IMG/VR virus record: IMGVR_UViG_3300033145_003080
Location: 62,001-126,000 of that record
Strand: one strand, 5' to 3'
Source: a virus
DNA length: 64,000 nt
Shown: one piece after another, positions 15,268 through 20,698 of the stretch
How positions within the stretch are numbered: position 1 is the stretch's first letter
Layout: every line of letters starts with the position of its first letter
Translations under genes and position numbers: made by a program
The notes under the pieces: model-generated
Seen by the model: only the letters and a program-made list of their open reading frames with translations
What the model was told of the DNA's origin: nothing
Database searches by the model: none

Positions 15268-15818
15268 TTAATCCTCCTTATACCCATGATACAATATCCA
15301 GGCGGCATTCCAATATCCACAAGGCCCTCAAACATGTACGTAACCCTCATCGACACAGAGCGCCCGGTGTATGTCTTATTTGTAACACGCCATTCATTCA
15401 GAACGAGTATGTCGCCAACCTGAAAATCACGATCGTTTTTCCTGAAATCAAACAGTTTTCTTTCTTCAAGAATATCTTGATAAAGTGGTATCCATGTCTT
15501 TAGCTGATGCTTTTTCGCATTAAAACGAACTTCCACTTCCTTTTCTTCTTTTTCTGTCTGAAGTTTACAACCTTCTTCCAGAACAAACGGCAGGCATGGC
15601 CAGCATGTTTTGCCAAAATGTCTACATCTAAAGCAATAGTGATCAATACTTTGCGCATTTTCGTTTTCATAATTGCGAATACGAACTTGCAACTTTTCCC
15701 ACACCTTATCAAGTGACAATCCGATTGGTTTTTCCGATTTCAGTTGTCTTATCAGCTCATCAACCATTATATCAGGATCGCTACTGTCAAAGCCGCCTAA
15801 TACGTATTTTTTATTCAT
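15264..15818 (-). CDS. DUF3850 (ASCH-superfamily) protein with Cys-rich N-terminal part
   Basis: A 184-residue protein. The C-terminal half (about 103-184) carries the DUF3850 signature: HQLKTWIPLYQDIL, the FDFRKNDRDFQVGDILVLNEW segment, YTGRS and GYCIMGIRRIK. DUF3850 belongs to the ASCH/PUA-like fold and is common in phages; RNA or nucleotide binding is presumed. The N-terminal half contains CFRCRHFGKTCWPC, likely a zinc site. A degraded copy of its C-terminus lies at 17229-17279 on the same strand. Confidence 0.8.
   Translation of the reverse strand: MNKKYVLGGFDSSDPDIMVDELIRQLKSEKPIGLSLDKVWEKLQVRIRNYENENAQSIDHYCFRCRHFGKTCWPCLPFVLEEGCKLQTEKEEKEVEVRFNAKKHQLKTWIPLYQDILEERKLFDFRKNDRDFQVGDILVLNEWRVTNKTYTGRSVSMRVTYMFEGLVDIGMPPGYCIMGIRRIK
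15275..15296. repeat. 22-bp direct repeat, copy 1
   Basis: TCCTTATACCCATGATACAA followed by TA. It matches 17240-17261 with one mismatch. It lies in the 3' end of the intact DUF3850 gene (codons for YCIMGIRRIK). Confidence 0.75.
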
Positions 15819-15887
15819 AATTAAATTACCCTCTTTCGTTCTATAAATGAAAAAATCTTTGGCTTTTAAAAAGAATAGTACAAATAG

Positions 15888-17180
15888 TTAATTAGCATCC
15901 TGTAATAACCGAATAGGAAGCCCCCACCTTTTACCAATCCCACACTTGATAAAACCGGCCGAATTAAAAGCAAGTTCACGGCAATATGCAGATTGTGTAT
16001 TGTAGCTTGTGGAACTCCACCAATAACAAAACAATCCAAAACCATAAGATTGGCCATTCGCATCATAACAATAGCCGGTTGGTAGGCCTGAAAACCCACT
16101 CTTATTATTTTTTGACAAATCCATACCAACTGTACCAATACCGGTATCAGGCTCTTTCCAATCTATGTTAGCGGCTAATGATTTTGCTGTCTTATTACCT
16201 TCTGTCGTCCCATCCCAATTAAATCCATTGGCAATTAAGTAATTCTGCAAGGTATCCCATTCTCCATTGGTCGAAATGTGCCAACCTGTCGGGGCAAGCT
16301 TTCCAGTATTTACAGCATGCCAATTGTATAAAGCTCCGTATTTCTCTATACTATCAACATTGGTCGTATTATTATAATAACAACACCCGGGCGTAGTAAG
16401 GGTTGACCATGTAGTATCATTTGTTATTAATGGTATTGTTGAACCATCGTTATATTTCGTTGTACGTAAATTTTCTATTGTCCATGTTTGCGATCCTATT
16501 TTTATCGTATGATATACATTCCCATCTATATCTACTATCGTACCAGGGTGAGTTATCAGTTTTATTTCTATACCATTAGTGTCTAAATTTGTTATGACCA
16601 TTTGGTAATCCAAATATCCATTTTTAGTCACTTTTATAACATCGCCAGTTGGGATACGGCTATTTGACAGGCTCGATGGTATTGTGGTTGTTAAGTCGCC
16701 TGTGCTTATTATTGTACCAACTGACACATTACCAATAGAATGGTTCTTTAATACAAATTTATTATTACCGATTTTAATATGATAAAAATAAATACCAGCT
16801 CCAACATTAGGCAGCGCTATTGAATGTATTCCAGCATCAATAGTCTTTCTTATTTCAGAAACAACCTTTCCTTGAAGAGTGTAAGCAGCACCTTCTATTA
16901 ATGATTTTTTTTGAACATTTACACATAAAAAACCGTTAAGTATTCTTATAGCGCGTATGTAAGGCTGAGATTGCTTTTGGTCGATTATTTCAACAGCATC
17001 GACAAGTAAAAACTCTCCATTTGTTTCTGTTGTATCGCTTATTCCAACATTTTCTAATATTACATTAGCCCCGATTACAGGCATGCCGTTAATATTCGTT
17101 ACTGTACCACTGATATTAACAGCTTGAATGGTACATAGTGATATGAATATCAATTCTGCTAACAATATTTTAATAGTCAT
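15888..17180 (-). CDS. Secreted FISUMP-domain protein
   Basis: A 430-residue protein. The start at 17180 follows AAGGAGGATATT and gives a signal peptide (MTIKILLAELIFISLCTIQA); an upstream in-frame ATG is rejected. Next is a carboxypeptidase-regulatory-like beta fold (about 22-65: SGTVTNINGMPVIGANV...ETNGEF), then a segment resembling secretion-sorting domains (GAGIYFYHIKIGNNKF), a second similar fold, and from about 216 a FISUMP domain: VDIDGNVYHTIKIGSQTWTIENL, W-H-A-V-N, P-T-G-W-H-I-ST, then WWSSTSY and LPIRLLQD at the end. Such proteins are characteristic of Fibrobacter and relatives, on the cell surface. A phage copy may be cargo that alters the host surface or a virion adhesin. Role not established. 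Confidence 0.8.
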   Translation of the reverse strand: MTIKILLAELIFISLCTIQAVNISGTVTNINGMPVIGANVILENVGISDTTETNGEFLLVDAVEIIDQKQSQPYIRAIRILNGFLCVNVQKKSLIEGAAYTLQGKVVSEIRKTIDAGIHSIALPNVGAGIYFYHIKIGNNKFVLKNHSIGNVSVGTIISTGDLTTTIPSSLSNSRIPTGDVIKVTKNGYLDYQMVITNLDTNGIEIKLITHPGTIVDIDGNVYHTIKIGSQTWTIENLRTTKYNDGSTIPLITNDTTWSTLTTPGCCYYNNTTNVDSIEKYGALYNWHAVNTGKLAPTGWHISTNGEWDTLQNYLIANGFNWDGTTEGNKTAKSLAANIDWKEPDTGIGTVGMDLSKNNKSGFSGLPTGYCYDANGQSYGFGLFCYWWSSTSYNTQSAYCRELAFNSAGFIKCGIGKRWGLPIRLLQDAN

Positions 17181-17228
17181 AATATCCTCCTTAAATAATA
17201 AAAGCAACGGATTTTTATCAGCTGCTTA

Positions 17229-17279
17229 CTATCCAATCTTCCTTATTCCCATGATACAATACCGCATATCTCCAAATCT
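17229..17279 (-). pseudogene. Remnant of a DUF3850 gene C-terminus
   Basis: Reading RFGDMRYCIMGIRKIG then TAG on the minus strand, it matches the last residues of the intact DUF3850 protein (GYCIMGIRRIK, stop). Upstream of it the frame is closed by TGA and the rest of the domain is missing. It shares the 22-bp direct repeat with the intact gene. Confidence 0.6.
17240..17261. repeat. 22-bp direct repeat, copy 2
   Basis: TCCTTATTCCCATGATACAA followed by TA; one mismatch to 15275-15296. The two copies are 1,965 bases apart and enclose the intact DUF3850 gene and the FISUMP gene. Confidence 0.75.
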
Positions 17280-17333
17280 TCAAAAGGCCAAATAGAATAA
17301 CCGTTTACAGGAGCTGTCGAGATTAGATCAAGA

Positions 17334-17438
17334 TTAGTGCTTGAGGCATTCCCTTCCGCAGTTGATGCATTCATTACAATTGTAACACAGATACAACTCC
17401 TCACAAAATTTCTCCATATCACTTTCGAACCATGGCAT
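17334..17438 (-). CDS. 34-residue Cys-rich peptide
   Basis: MPWFESDMEKFCEELYLCYN continues as CNECINCGRECLKH: seven Cys in 34 residues. AAAGAAAG lies a few bases before the ATG. The spacing CxxCxxCxxCxxxC is compatible with a small metal-binding peptide. It sits two bases from the stop of the upstream gene. Confidence is moderate because it is short. Confidence 0.5.
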   Translation of the reverse strand: MPWFESDMEKFCEELYLCYNCNECINCGRECLKH

Positions 17439-17439
17439 T

Positions 17440-17802
17440 TTAAACTTTCTTTAAGTAGTTTGCATACATCGCTCTGGTTTGCCCAATGTCGTCGGCCCAG
17501 CTCCAATGATTAAGCAGTAGGTTCTGAGCTTCATTATGATCCAGCTCAATCTCATCATCACAGGACATTTCGAGCATAGCGATTGCATCATCATACGCCT
17601 GTTCATGAGATTCCGGTGCAGACAGTCGTATATGAAAACTGTCAGTTTCGTCAGCAGTGAACTCTTCAAGCATTTCTTTGATGGCTGCAATCCCTGCTTC
17701 ACGAAACTCTCCATATGCTTTTTCAAATTCCTTCAGGTGCAGGTCTCTGTTTTCTTTAACTCTTTCCAAAAGCTTATCTCTATTAACACATACCCTTTTC
17801 AT
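17440..17802 (-). CDS. Conserved small phage protein, unknown function
   Basis: A 120-residue acidic protein. Seen: LLERVKENRDLHLKEFEKAY near the N-terminus, SAPESHEQAYDDAIAMLEMS in the middle, then an EIELDHNEAQNLLLNHWSW segment. This order (NR-x-x-H...P-x-x-H...YD-x-A-I-x-M-L-E...I-x-L...D/N-x-W-x-W) is that of a very widespread phage/prophage small protein of unknown function. Its ATG overlaps the upstream stop (ATGA). Confidence 0.75.
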   Translation of the reverse strand: MKRVCVNRDKLLERVKENRDLHLKEFEKAYGEFREAGIAAIKEMLEEFTADETDSFHIRLSAPESHEQAYDDAIAMLEMSCDDEIELDHNEAQNLLLNHWSWADDIGQTRAMYANYLKKV

Positions 17803-17948
17803 GAATTACCTTCTTTCTGTAATTTGTTAAATTCTTTAATTATTTTTTTGTTGTCAATAATCTTGGAGATATCATTCAGCGTTTTTTCGGCCACCTCAGT
17901 TACTGTTGGCCATGGCTCTTTTTTTCGAAGTAACGACGATTTTGCCAT
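17799..17948 (-). CDS. Small helical protein, start uncertain
   Basis: About 49 residues from the ATG at 17948 (MAKSSLLRKKEPWPTVTEVA...), mostly helical and ending KEFNKLQKEGNS. No ribosome-binding site fits any start; a GTG three bases after the upstream gene's stop (about 17893) is an alternative. It overlaps the upstream gene in another frame by about 50 bases. The ATGA overlap with the downstream conserved gene is the main argument that this frame is translated. Confidence 0.45.
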   Translation of the reverse strand: MAKSSLLRKKEPWPTVTEVAEKTLNDISKIIDNKKIIKEFNKLQKEGNS

Positions 17949-18210
17949 AAAACCATTGTACCATATAAGACTTTCCACAATTATGGCATTTAATTTCACG
18001 AGGCGCTTTATTAACTTCGTTGTAGAAATTGGCGTCATTATACCCAGTTAATTTTATTGATGTTTTAATTTTGCCGTTAGGAAATTTTTTATTGAAATCT
18101 TTCCACATATCACTATCATCGACACATGTGCATTCGAACTTTGCAAACAAATCGTTTCCAAGTCTGTCGATTTTTGTAATCTCTATTTTATTACTTTCAG
18201 AGCTTGGCAT
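17896..18210 (-). CDS. Small zinc-binding protein
   Basis: A 104-residue protein with FECTCVDDSD (about 26) and IKCHNCGKSYMVQW (about 73-86). The Cys pairs suggest a zinc ribbon formed by the two segments; the pattern resembles small phage zinc-ribbon proteins. GGTTTTTACC precedes the ATG, so the Shine-Dalgarno is weak. It is the first gene downstream of the tmRNA, 33 bases beyond its CCA end. Confidence 0.6.
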   Translation of the reverse strand: MPSSESNKIEITKIDRLGNDLFAKFECTCVDDSDMWKDFNKKFPNGKIKTSIKLTGYNDANFYNEVNKAPREIKCHNCGKSYMVQWFYGKIVVTSKKRAMANSN

Positions 18211-18243
18211 GGTAAAAACCTTTCTTATAATTTACTTAACAAA

Positions 18244-18644
18244 TGGTGGAGGTGAGGGGAGTCGAACCCCTGTCCACAATGCCTTCTTTTTGAACCTCTA
18301 CAATGCTTAGTCATGATTTAATCTCACTGCTATCAGCTTCCACAGACAGAATCAGACAACAGCCAGCTCCTTAATTTAACCTGCTGGTTGAAGCACCACA
18401 ACAGGCGAGGATTCTAAGGCTACCCAGTGATTCCGAATCCACTCCTCACTGAGTTTGTCATCTTTTTATTAGATGACGGCTATGTCCTGCCGGGCATTTG
18501 CATAGCAAAGTGCACCAAAAGCAAGACAGAAATCGACATTAGATTTGCCAATTAGAGTTATGACCGATATTTAACGAGGCCAACGATCATCCTCGGCATG
18601 CAGTTCAAACGTCCGTTCATCATGTCGAAAACCAATACACCCCC
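18244..18644 (-). ncRNA. ssrA: tmRNA (ssrA)
   Basis: A complete 401-nt tmRNA. The 5' end GGGGGTG pairs with CACCTCC before ACCA, giving a 7-bp acceptor stem with a G3-U wobble, the alanyl-tRNA synthetase identity element. The T arm is a 5-bp AGGGG/CCCCT stem with loop TTCGACT. The 5' region contains TTTTCGAC and the conserved TGCATGCCGAGG with CCTCG pairing (pseudoknot 1; ATGATCG/CGGTCAT form its second stem). A tag frame begins about nt 96-97 and ends at TAATAA in the loop of a GTCATC/GATGAC hairpin, as in helix 5 of known tmRNAs. The most consistent frame starts GKSNVDF and ends ANARQDIAVI (26 residues). CCA is encoded. It starts four bases after an upstream stop codon, so it is probably cut from an operon transcript. 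Confidence 0.93.
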
Positions 18645-18648
18645 TTAT

Positions 18649-18816
18649 TTAAATAGATTCTTTTTCCGGCTCTTCTTTCTTTTCAAGATCAAAGTAATCA
18701 TTATTCACTGCACAGTTCTGTGCCATATCTTTTATGTTACATTCTTCATACCAAAAACAATCTGTGTGTTGACAATCCTCTGTATGTTGATAATCCTCTG
18801 TGTGTTGACAATCCAT
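18649..18816 (-). CDS. Small Cys/His-repeat protein upstream of tmRNA
   Basis: A 55-residue protein beginning MDCQHTEDYQHTEDCQHTDC, that is three tandem (C/Y)QHTE(D) hexapeptides, then CFWYEEC and an acidic tail. The ATG at 18816 follows CGGAGG at good spacing; the ATG at 18819 and a GTG at 18846 are weaker. Six Cys and three His suggest metal binding. Its stop lies four bases before the tmRNA 5' end. No family recognised. Confidence 0.6.
   Translation of the reverse strand: MDCQHTEDYQHTEDCQHTDCFWYEECNIKDMAQNCAVNNDYFDLEKKEEPEKESI
18761..18814. repeat. Three 18-bp tandem repeats
   Basis: Unit tctgtgtgttgacaatcc on the plus strand, three perfect-length copies; the middle copy differs at two positions. 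In frame, they encode the hexapeptide repeats of the gene at 18649-18816. Confidence 0.9.
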
Positions 18817-18838
18817 CATATACCTCCGTAACGAGGTT

Positions 18839-19036
18839 TTATCCACTTGGTAGATGAATCCAAATGAACTTTATCAGAATCGTGAATGTCGCTATAGCTG
18901 AATAGACGACAAAACACGTTCCGCTGGTTTTGAACGATATTACCCATACAGCCTTATTACCATCTTTTAGAACACCGAGCAATGATAATAAAAACCATAT
19001 GAAGAATAATACCCATATTATAAAAATATATTCCAT
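18839..19036 (-). CDS. Small two-span membrane protein
   Basis: A 65-residue protein with helices IFIIWVLFFIWFLLSLLGV and CFVVYSAIATFTILIKFIW around a short positive loop. The start at 19036 follows GGGAGATGTT and is preferred to an upstream in-frame ATG inside the previous gene. No family recognised. Confidence 0.6.
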   Translation of the reverse strand: MEYIFIIWVLFFIWFLLSLLGVLKDGNKAVWVISFKTSGTCFVVYSAIATFTILIKFIWIHLPSG

Positions 19037-19047
19037 AACATCTCCCA

Positions 19048-19200
19048 TTAGTGAAAATATTGACCGACGTTTAACCATAGGACAATTAGACCTACAATTA
19101 TTGATATGGTTATAAAAATATTATTTCTACATTTCCTTCGCTTTTTTATCTCCTGTTTTATTTTCAATATTTCTATGTGCCTTCGTGTCTCCTCCTGCAT
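19048..19200 (-). CDS. Small single-span membrane protein
   Basis: A 50-residue protein: basic amphipathic N-terminus (MQEETRRHIEILKIKQEIKK) followed by one transmembrane helix (IFITISIIVGLIVLWL). AAGGAGGG precedes the ATG. The layout suits a membrane-anchored coiled-coil peptide. Confidence 0.6.
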   Translation of the reverse strand: MQEETRRHIEILKIKQEIKKRRKCRNNIFITISIIVGLIVLWLNVGQYFH

Positions 19201-19218
19201 TTTGCCGTATCCCTCCTT

Positions 19219-19248
19219 AAAAAAGGGGTATCCAAACTACCCCTTTTT
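19219..19248. terminator. Bidirectional terminator
   Basis: Perfect inverted repeat: A-run plus GGGGTA, seven-base loop, TACCCC plus T-run. It lies downstream of the minus-strand gene ending at 19275, closing the second copy of the duplicated cassette. Confidence 0.8.
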
Positions 19249-19274
19249 CAGTTATTTATTTCCTGTTACCATTG

Positions 19275-19628
19275 TCAGCTAGACGTTTCTGATCCTGTTC
19301 CTTTTGCACATTCTTCCGACATGTTTTTTACAATCGAAACAGTTATATTGCCCCACCCAACTGTATCAAGCCGTGAAAGCTCTTCAATCTTTTCTTCATC
19401 AGGTGTATCCTCCTGCTTCCATCCGGGTATCTCCTTTTGCAGGTTACACCGTATTGCGTCGATTATAATGTGTCTTTTTAATTCTGAAAGATAATTAGTA
19501 TCATCATCATCACAAACATTATTATAATCTTTGAGCTCAGGTTTTTTCTTTTTTTTAAGAGTAAGGGCCGTAACCCCTCCAATAAAAAGAATTCCTGAGA
19601 CTATCCATCGAGCGGTAGTTCCGTTCAT
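19275..19628 (-). CDS. Membrane-anchored small protein (cassette B, second gene)
   Basis: A 117-residue protein with an N-terminal transmembrane helix (WIVSGILFIGGVTALTL) followed by a lysine run and an acidic soluble domain. AAAGGAGGATAG precedes the ATG. The leader DNA contains the hairpin at 19662-19681 that is shared with the gene at 20053-20253. Its sequence contains IPGWKQEDTPDEEKIEELSR, loosely like EEIPGGKEDPDGL in the cassette-A counterpart. Function unknown. Confidence 0.6.
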   Translation of the reverse strand: MNGTTARWIVSGILFIGGVTALTLKKKKKPELKDYNNVCDDDDTNYLSELKRHIIIDAIRCNLQKEIPGWKQEDTPDEEKIEELSRLDTVGWGNITVSIVKNMSEECAKGTGSETSS

Positions 19629-19661
19629 GGCTATCCTCCTTTAGTATATAAAAATTACGCG

Positions 19662-19681
19662 GGGGAGTGTTACCACTCCCC
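19662..19681 (-). promoter_or_regulatory. Conserved intercistronic hairpin, cassette B
   Basis: Eight-base-pair GGGGAGTG/CACTCCCC stem with a four-base loop, followed on the minus strand by CGCGTAATTTTT. The same arrangement (GGGG-stem, then GCGTACTTTTT) occurs at 20286-20305. It could be an intrinsic attenuator, an RNA processing site or an mRNA stabiliser between the two genes of the cassette. Confidence 0.6.
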
Positions 19682-19688
19682 TTTTGTA

Positions 19689-19826
19689 TTAATTTTCTTC
19701 TTTCTTGAGCACATGATCGGTGCTCTTTTTAATTTTTCCTGCCGCTTTTAAAACTGCAAACATGAATCCTGCACCGCTTACTGCACATAGTGCGCATGAA
19801 ACTAACACAGAAGTTAATAATGACAT
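19689..19826 (-). CDS. Small membrane protein (cassette B, first gene)
   Basis: A 45-residue protein MSLLTSVLVSCALCAVSGAG with one transmembrane helix and a basic tail (KAAGKIKKSTDHVLKKEEN). AGAAGGAGTG precedes the ATG. Its leader closely matches the leader of the gene at 20313-20537, including the promoter motif (19877-19895). Confidence 0.6.
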   Translation of the reverse strand: MSLLTSVLVSCALCAVSGAGFMFAVLKAAGKIKKSTDHVLKKEEN

Positions 19827-19876
19827 TTGGCACTCCTTCTTTTAAAATGAAAGGAATAATTATTACTACCTATATA

Positions 19877-19895
19877 ATAGTTATACCAGATAATT
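19877..19895 (-). promoter_or_regulatory. Conserved minus-strand promoter-like motif, copy 2
   Basis: Minus strand AATTATCTGGTATAACTAT; GTGATA lies about 16 bases upstream of TATAAC. The start codon at 19826 is about 50 bases downstream. The AT-rich stretch 19896-20022 holds no gene I can support. Confidence 0.65.
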
Positions 19896-20022
19896 GAATA
19901 TTATCACACGATATAATTTAAAATATTTTTTTAATTTATTTCAAAATATTTCTGGCGAATCCAGATTCATTAATTTCATATTCAATATATTCTGCTTTTA
20001 TTTTTTTTAATTAATATATAAA

Positions 20023-20048
20023 AAAAGCGGAGAGCGCACTCCGCTTTT
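20023..20048. terminator. Bidirectional terminator
   Basis: AAAAGCGGAG, six-base loop, CTCCGCTTTT. It follows the minus-strand gene ending at 20053 and closes cassette A. Confidence 0.85.
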
Positions 20049-20052
20049 CTTG

Positions 20053-20253
20053 TTACATTGTTTGTATTTTATTATATATTGCGTCTCCTAATGTTTCCCA
20101 GCTATCGTAATCATAGTGTGCACGAGCTCTTATTAATCCCATTGTCAATCCGTCAGGGTCTTCTTTTCCTCCAGGTATCTCTTCTTTGATACCAAGTTTT
20201 AGGGCTATCTTTGCCATTTTTATACGACGTTTAATTAAATAATCAGAAACCAT
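20053..20253 (-). CDS. Small protein (cassette A, second gene)
   Basis: A 66-residue protein MVSDYLIKRRIKMAKIALKL continuing with GIKEEIPGGKEDPDGLTMGL. AAAGGAGGATGG precedes the ATG, and the leader carries the conserved hairpin (20286-20305). It has no membrane helix, unlike the cassette-B counterpart. Function unknown. Confidence 0.6.
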   Translation of the reverse strand: MVSDYLIKRRIKMAKIALKLGIKEEIPGGKEDPDGLTMGLIRARAHYDYDSWETLGDAIYNKIQTM

Positions 20254-20285
20254 ACCATCCTCCTTTTAATATACAAAAAGTACGC

Positions 20286-20305
20286 GGGGAGTATTTCTAT
20301 TCCCC
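20286..20305 (-). promoter_or_regulatory. Conserved intercistronic hairpin, cassette A
   Basis: GGGGAATA/TACTCCCC stem (one G-U pair), four-base loop, then GCGTACTTTTT on the minus strand. Flanks match those of 19662-19681: TTAATACAAAA before the stem and TATATTAAAAGGAGGAT after it. Confidence 0.6.
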
Positions 20306-20312
20306 TTTTGTA

Positions 20313-20537
20313 TTAACTTTCAGTGTGAGACGCTATCAGGTATGTTCCGAAAAGTGTAATTGCAAACCCAATTCCCATTATAACCCCAAGGCTTATTGCA
20401 AATTGTGTGGATACCATAAATCCTGTAGTGCTCAATGCAAACTTAACAAGAGACACTGCAATGACTAATGCTGATAACGCGAACAGCGCCAATCCTATGA
20501 AAAAAGTTAGATATTTAAGGAATAATTTTAGTGACAT
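20313..20537 (-). CDS. Small two-span membrane protein (cassette A, first gene)
   Basis: A 74-residue, very hydrophobic protein with two helices (about 5-32 and 44-67) and almost no charge. AAAAGGAGT precedes the ATG. Size and topology would suit a holin, but no lysis partner is adjacent and the family is not recognised. It is transcribed from the promoter-like motif at 20587-20605. Confidence 0.6.
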   Translation of the reverse strand: MSLKLFLKYLTFFIGLALFALSALVIAVSLVKFALSTTGFMVSTQFAISLGVIMGIGFAITLFGTYLIASHTES

Positions 20538-20586
20538 TCAGAACTCCTTTTTTTTAAATTAAAGGAATAATTACATTATTCACATT

Positions 20587-20605
20587 ATAGTTATACCACA
20601 TAATT
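20587..20605 (-). promoter_or_regulatory. Conserved minus-strand promoter-like motif, copy 3
   Basis: Minus strand AATTATGTGGTATAACTAT, the same 19-mer as 19877-19895 except one base. The downstream leader (TAATTATTCCTTTAATTT then AAAAAAAAGGAGT) also matches the copy-2 leader. Confidence 0.65.
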
Positions 20606-20627
20606 AATTATTATAACCATCTTACAA

Positions 20628-20656
20628 TTGAAAAAAGAGTGTTTTAAAGTTATATT
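20628..20656 (+). promoter_or_regulatory. Sigma-70-type promoter of the virion gene block
   Basis: TTGAAA (20628-20633), 17-base spacer, TATATT (20651-20656). It lies 42 bases upstream of the first plus-strand virion gene and is divergent from the minus-strand motif at 20587-20605. No other good promoter is visible at the head of the 43-kb plus-strand run. Confidence 0.6.
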
Positions 20657-20698
20657 GTAATTATAACAGTAACCAATCTTTAAAATCGAGGACGATAC

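Noticed and set aside
17243-17506. 87-codon minus-strand open frame
   Set aside because: Overlaps the conserved gene at 17440-17802 in a different frame; the 34-residue Cys-rich frame fits the region better.
18029-18310. 93-codon plus-strand open frame entering the tmRNA
   Set aside because: It includes the complement of the tmRNA T arm and the opposite-strand zinc protein; no promoter or ribosome-binding site.
18761-18814. Possible CRISPR-like array of short repeats
   Set aside because: Units are contiguous 18-mers without spacers and encode an in-frame hexapeptide repeat.
19896-20022. AT-rich 127-base stretch between cassettes as a possible replication origin
   Set aside because: No iterons, inverted repeats or DnaA-like boxes were seen; only AT-rich DNA.
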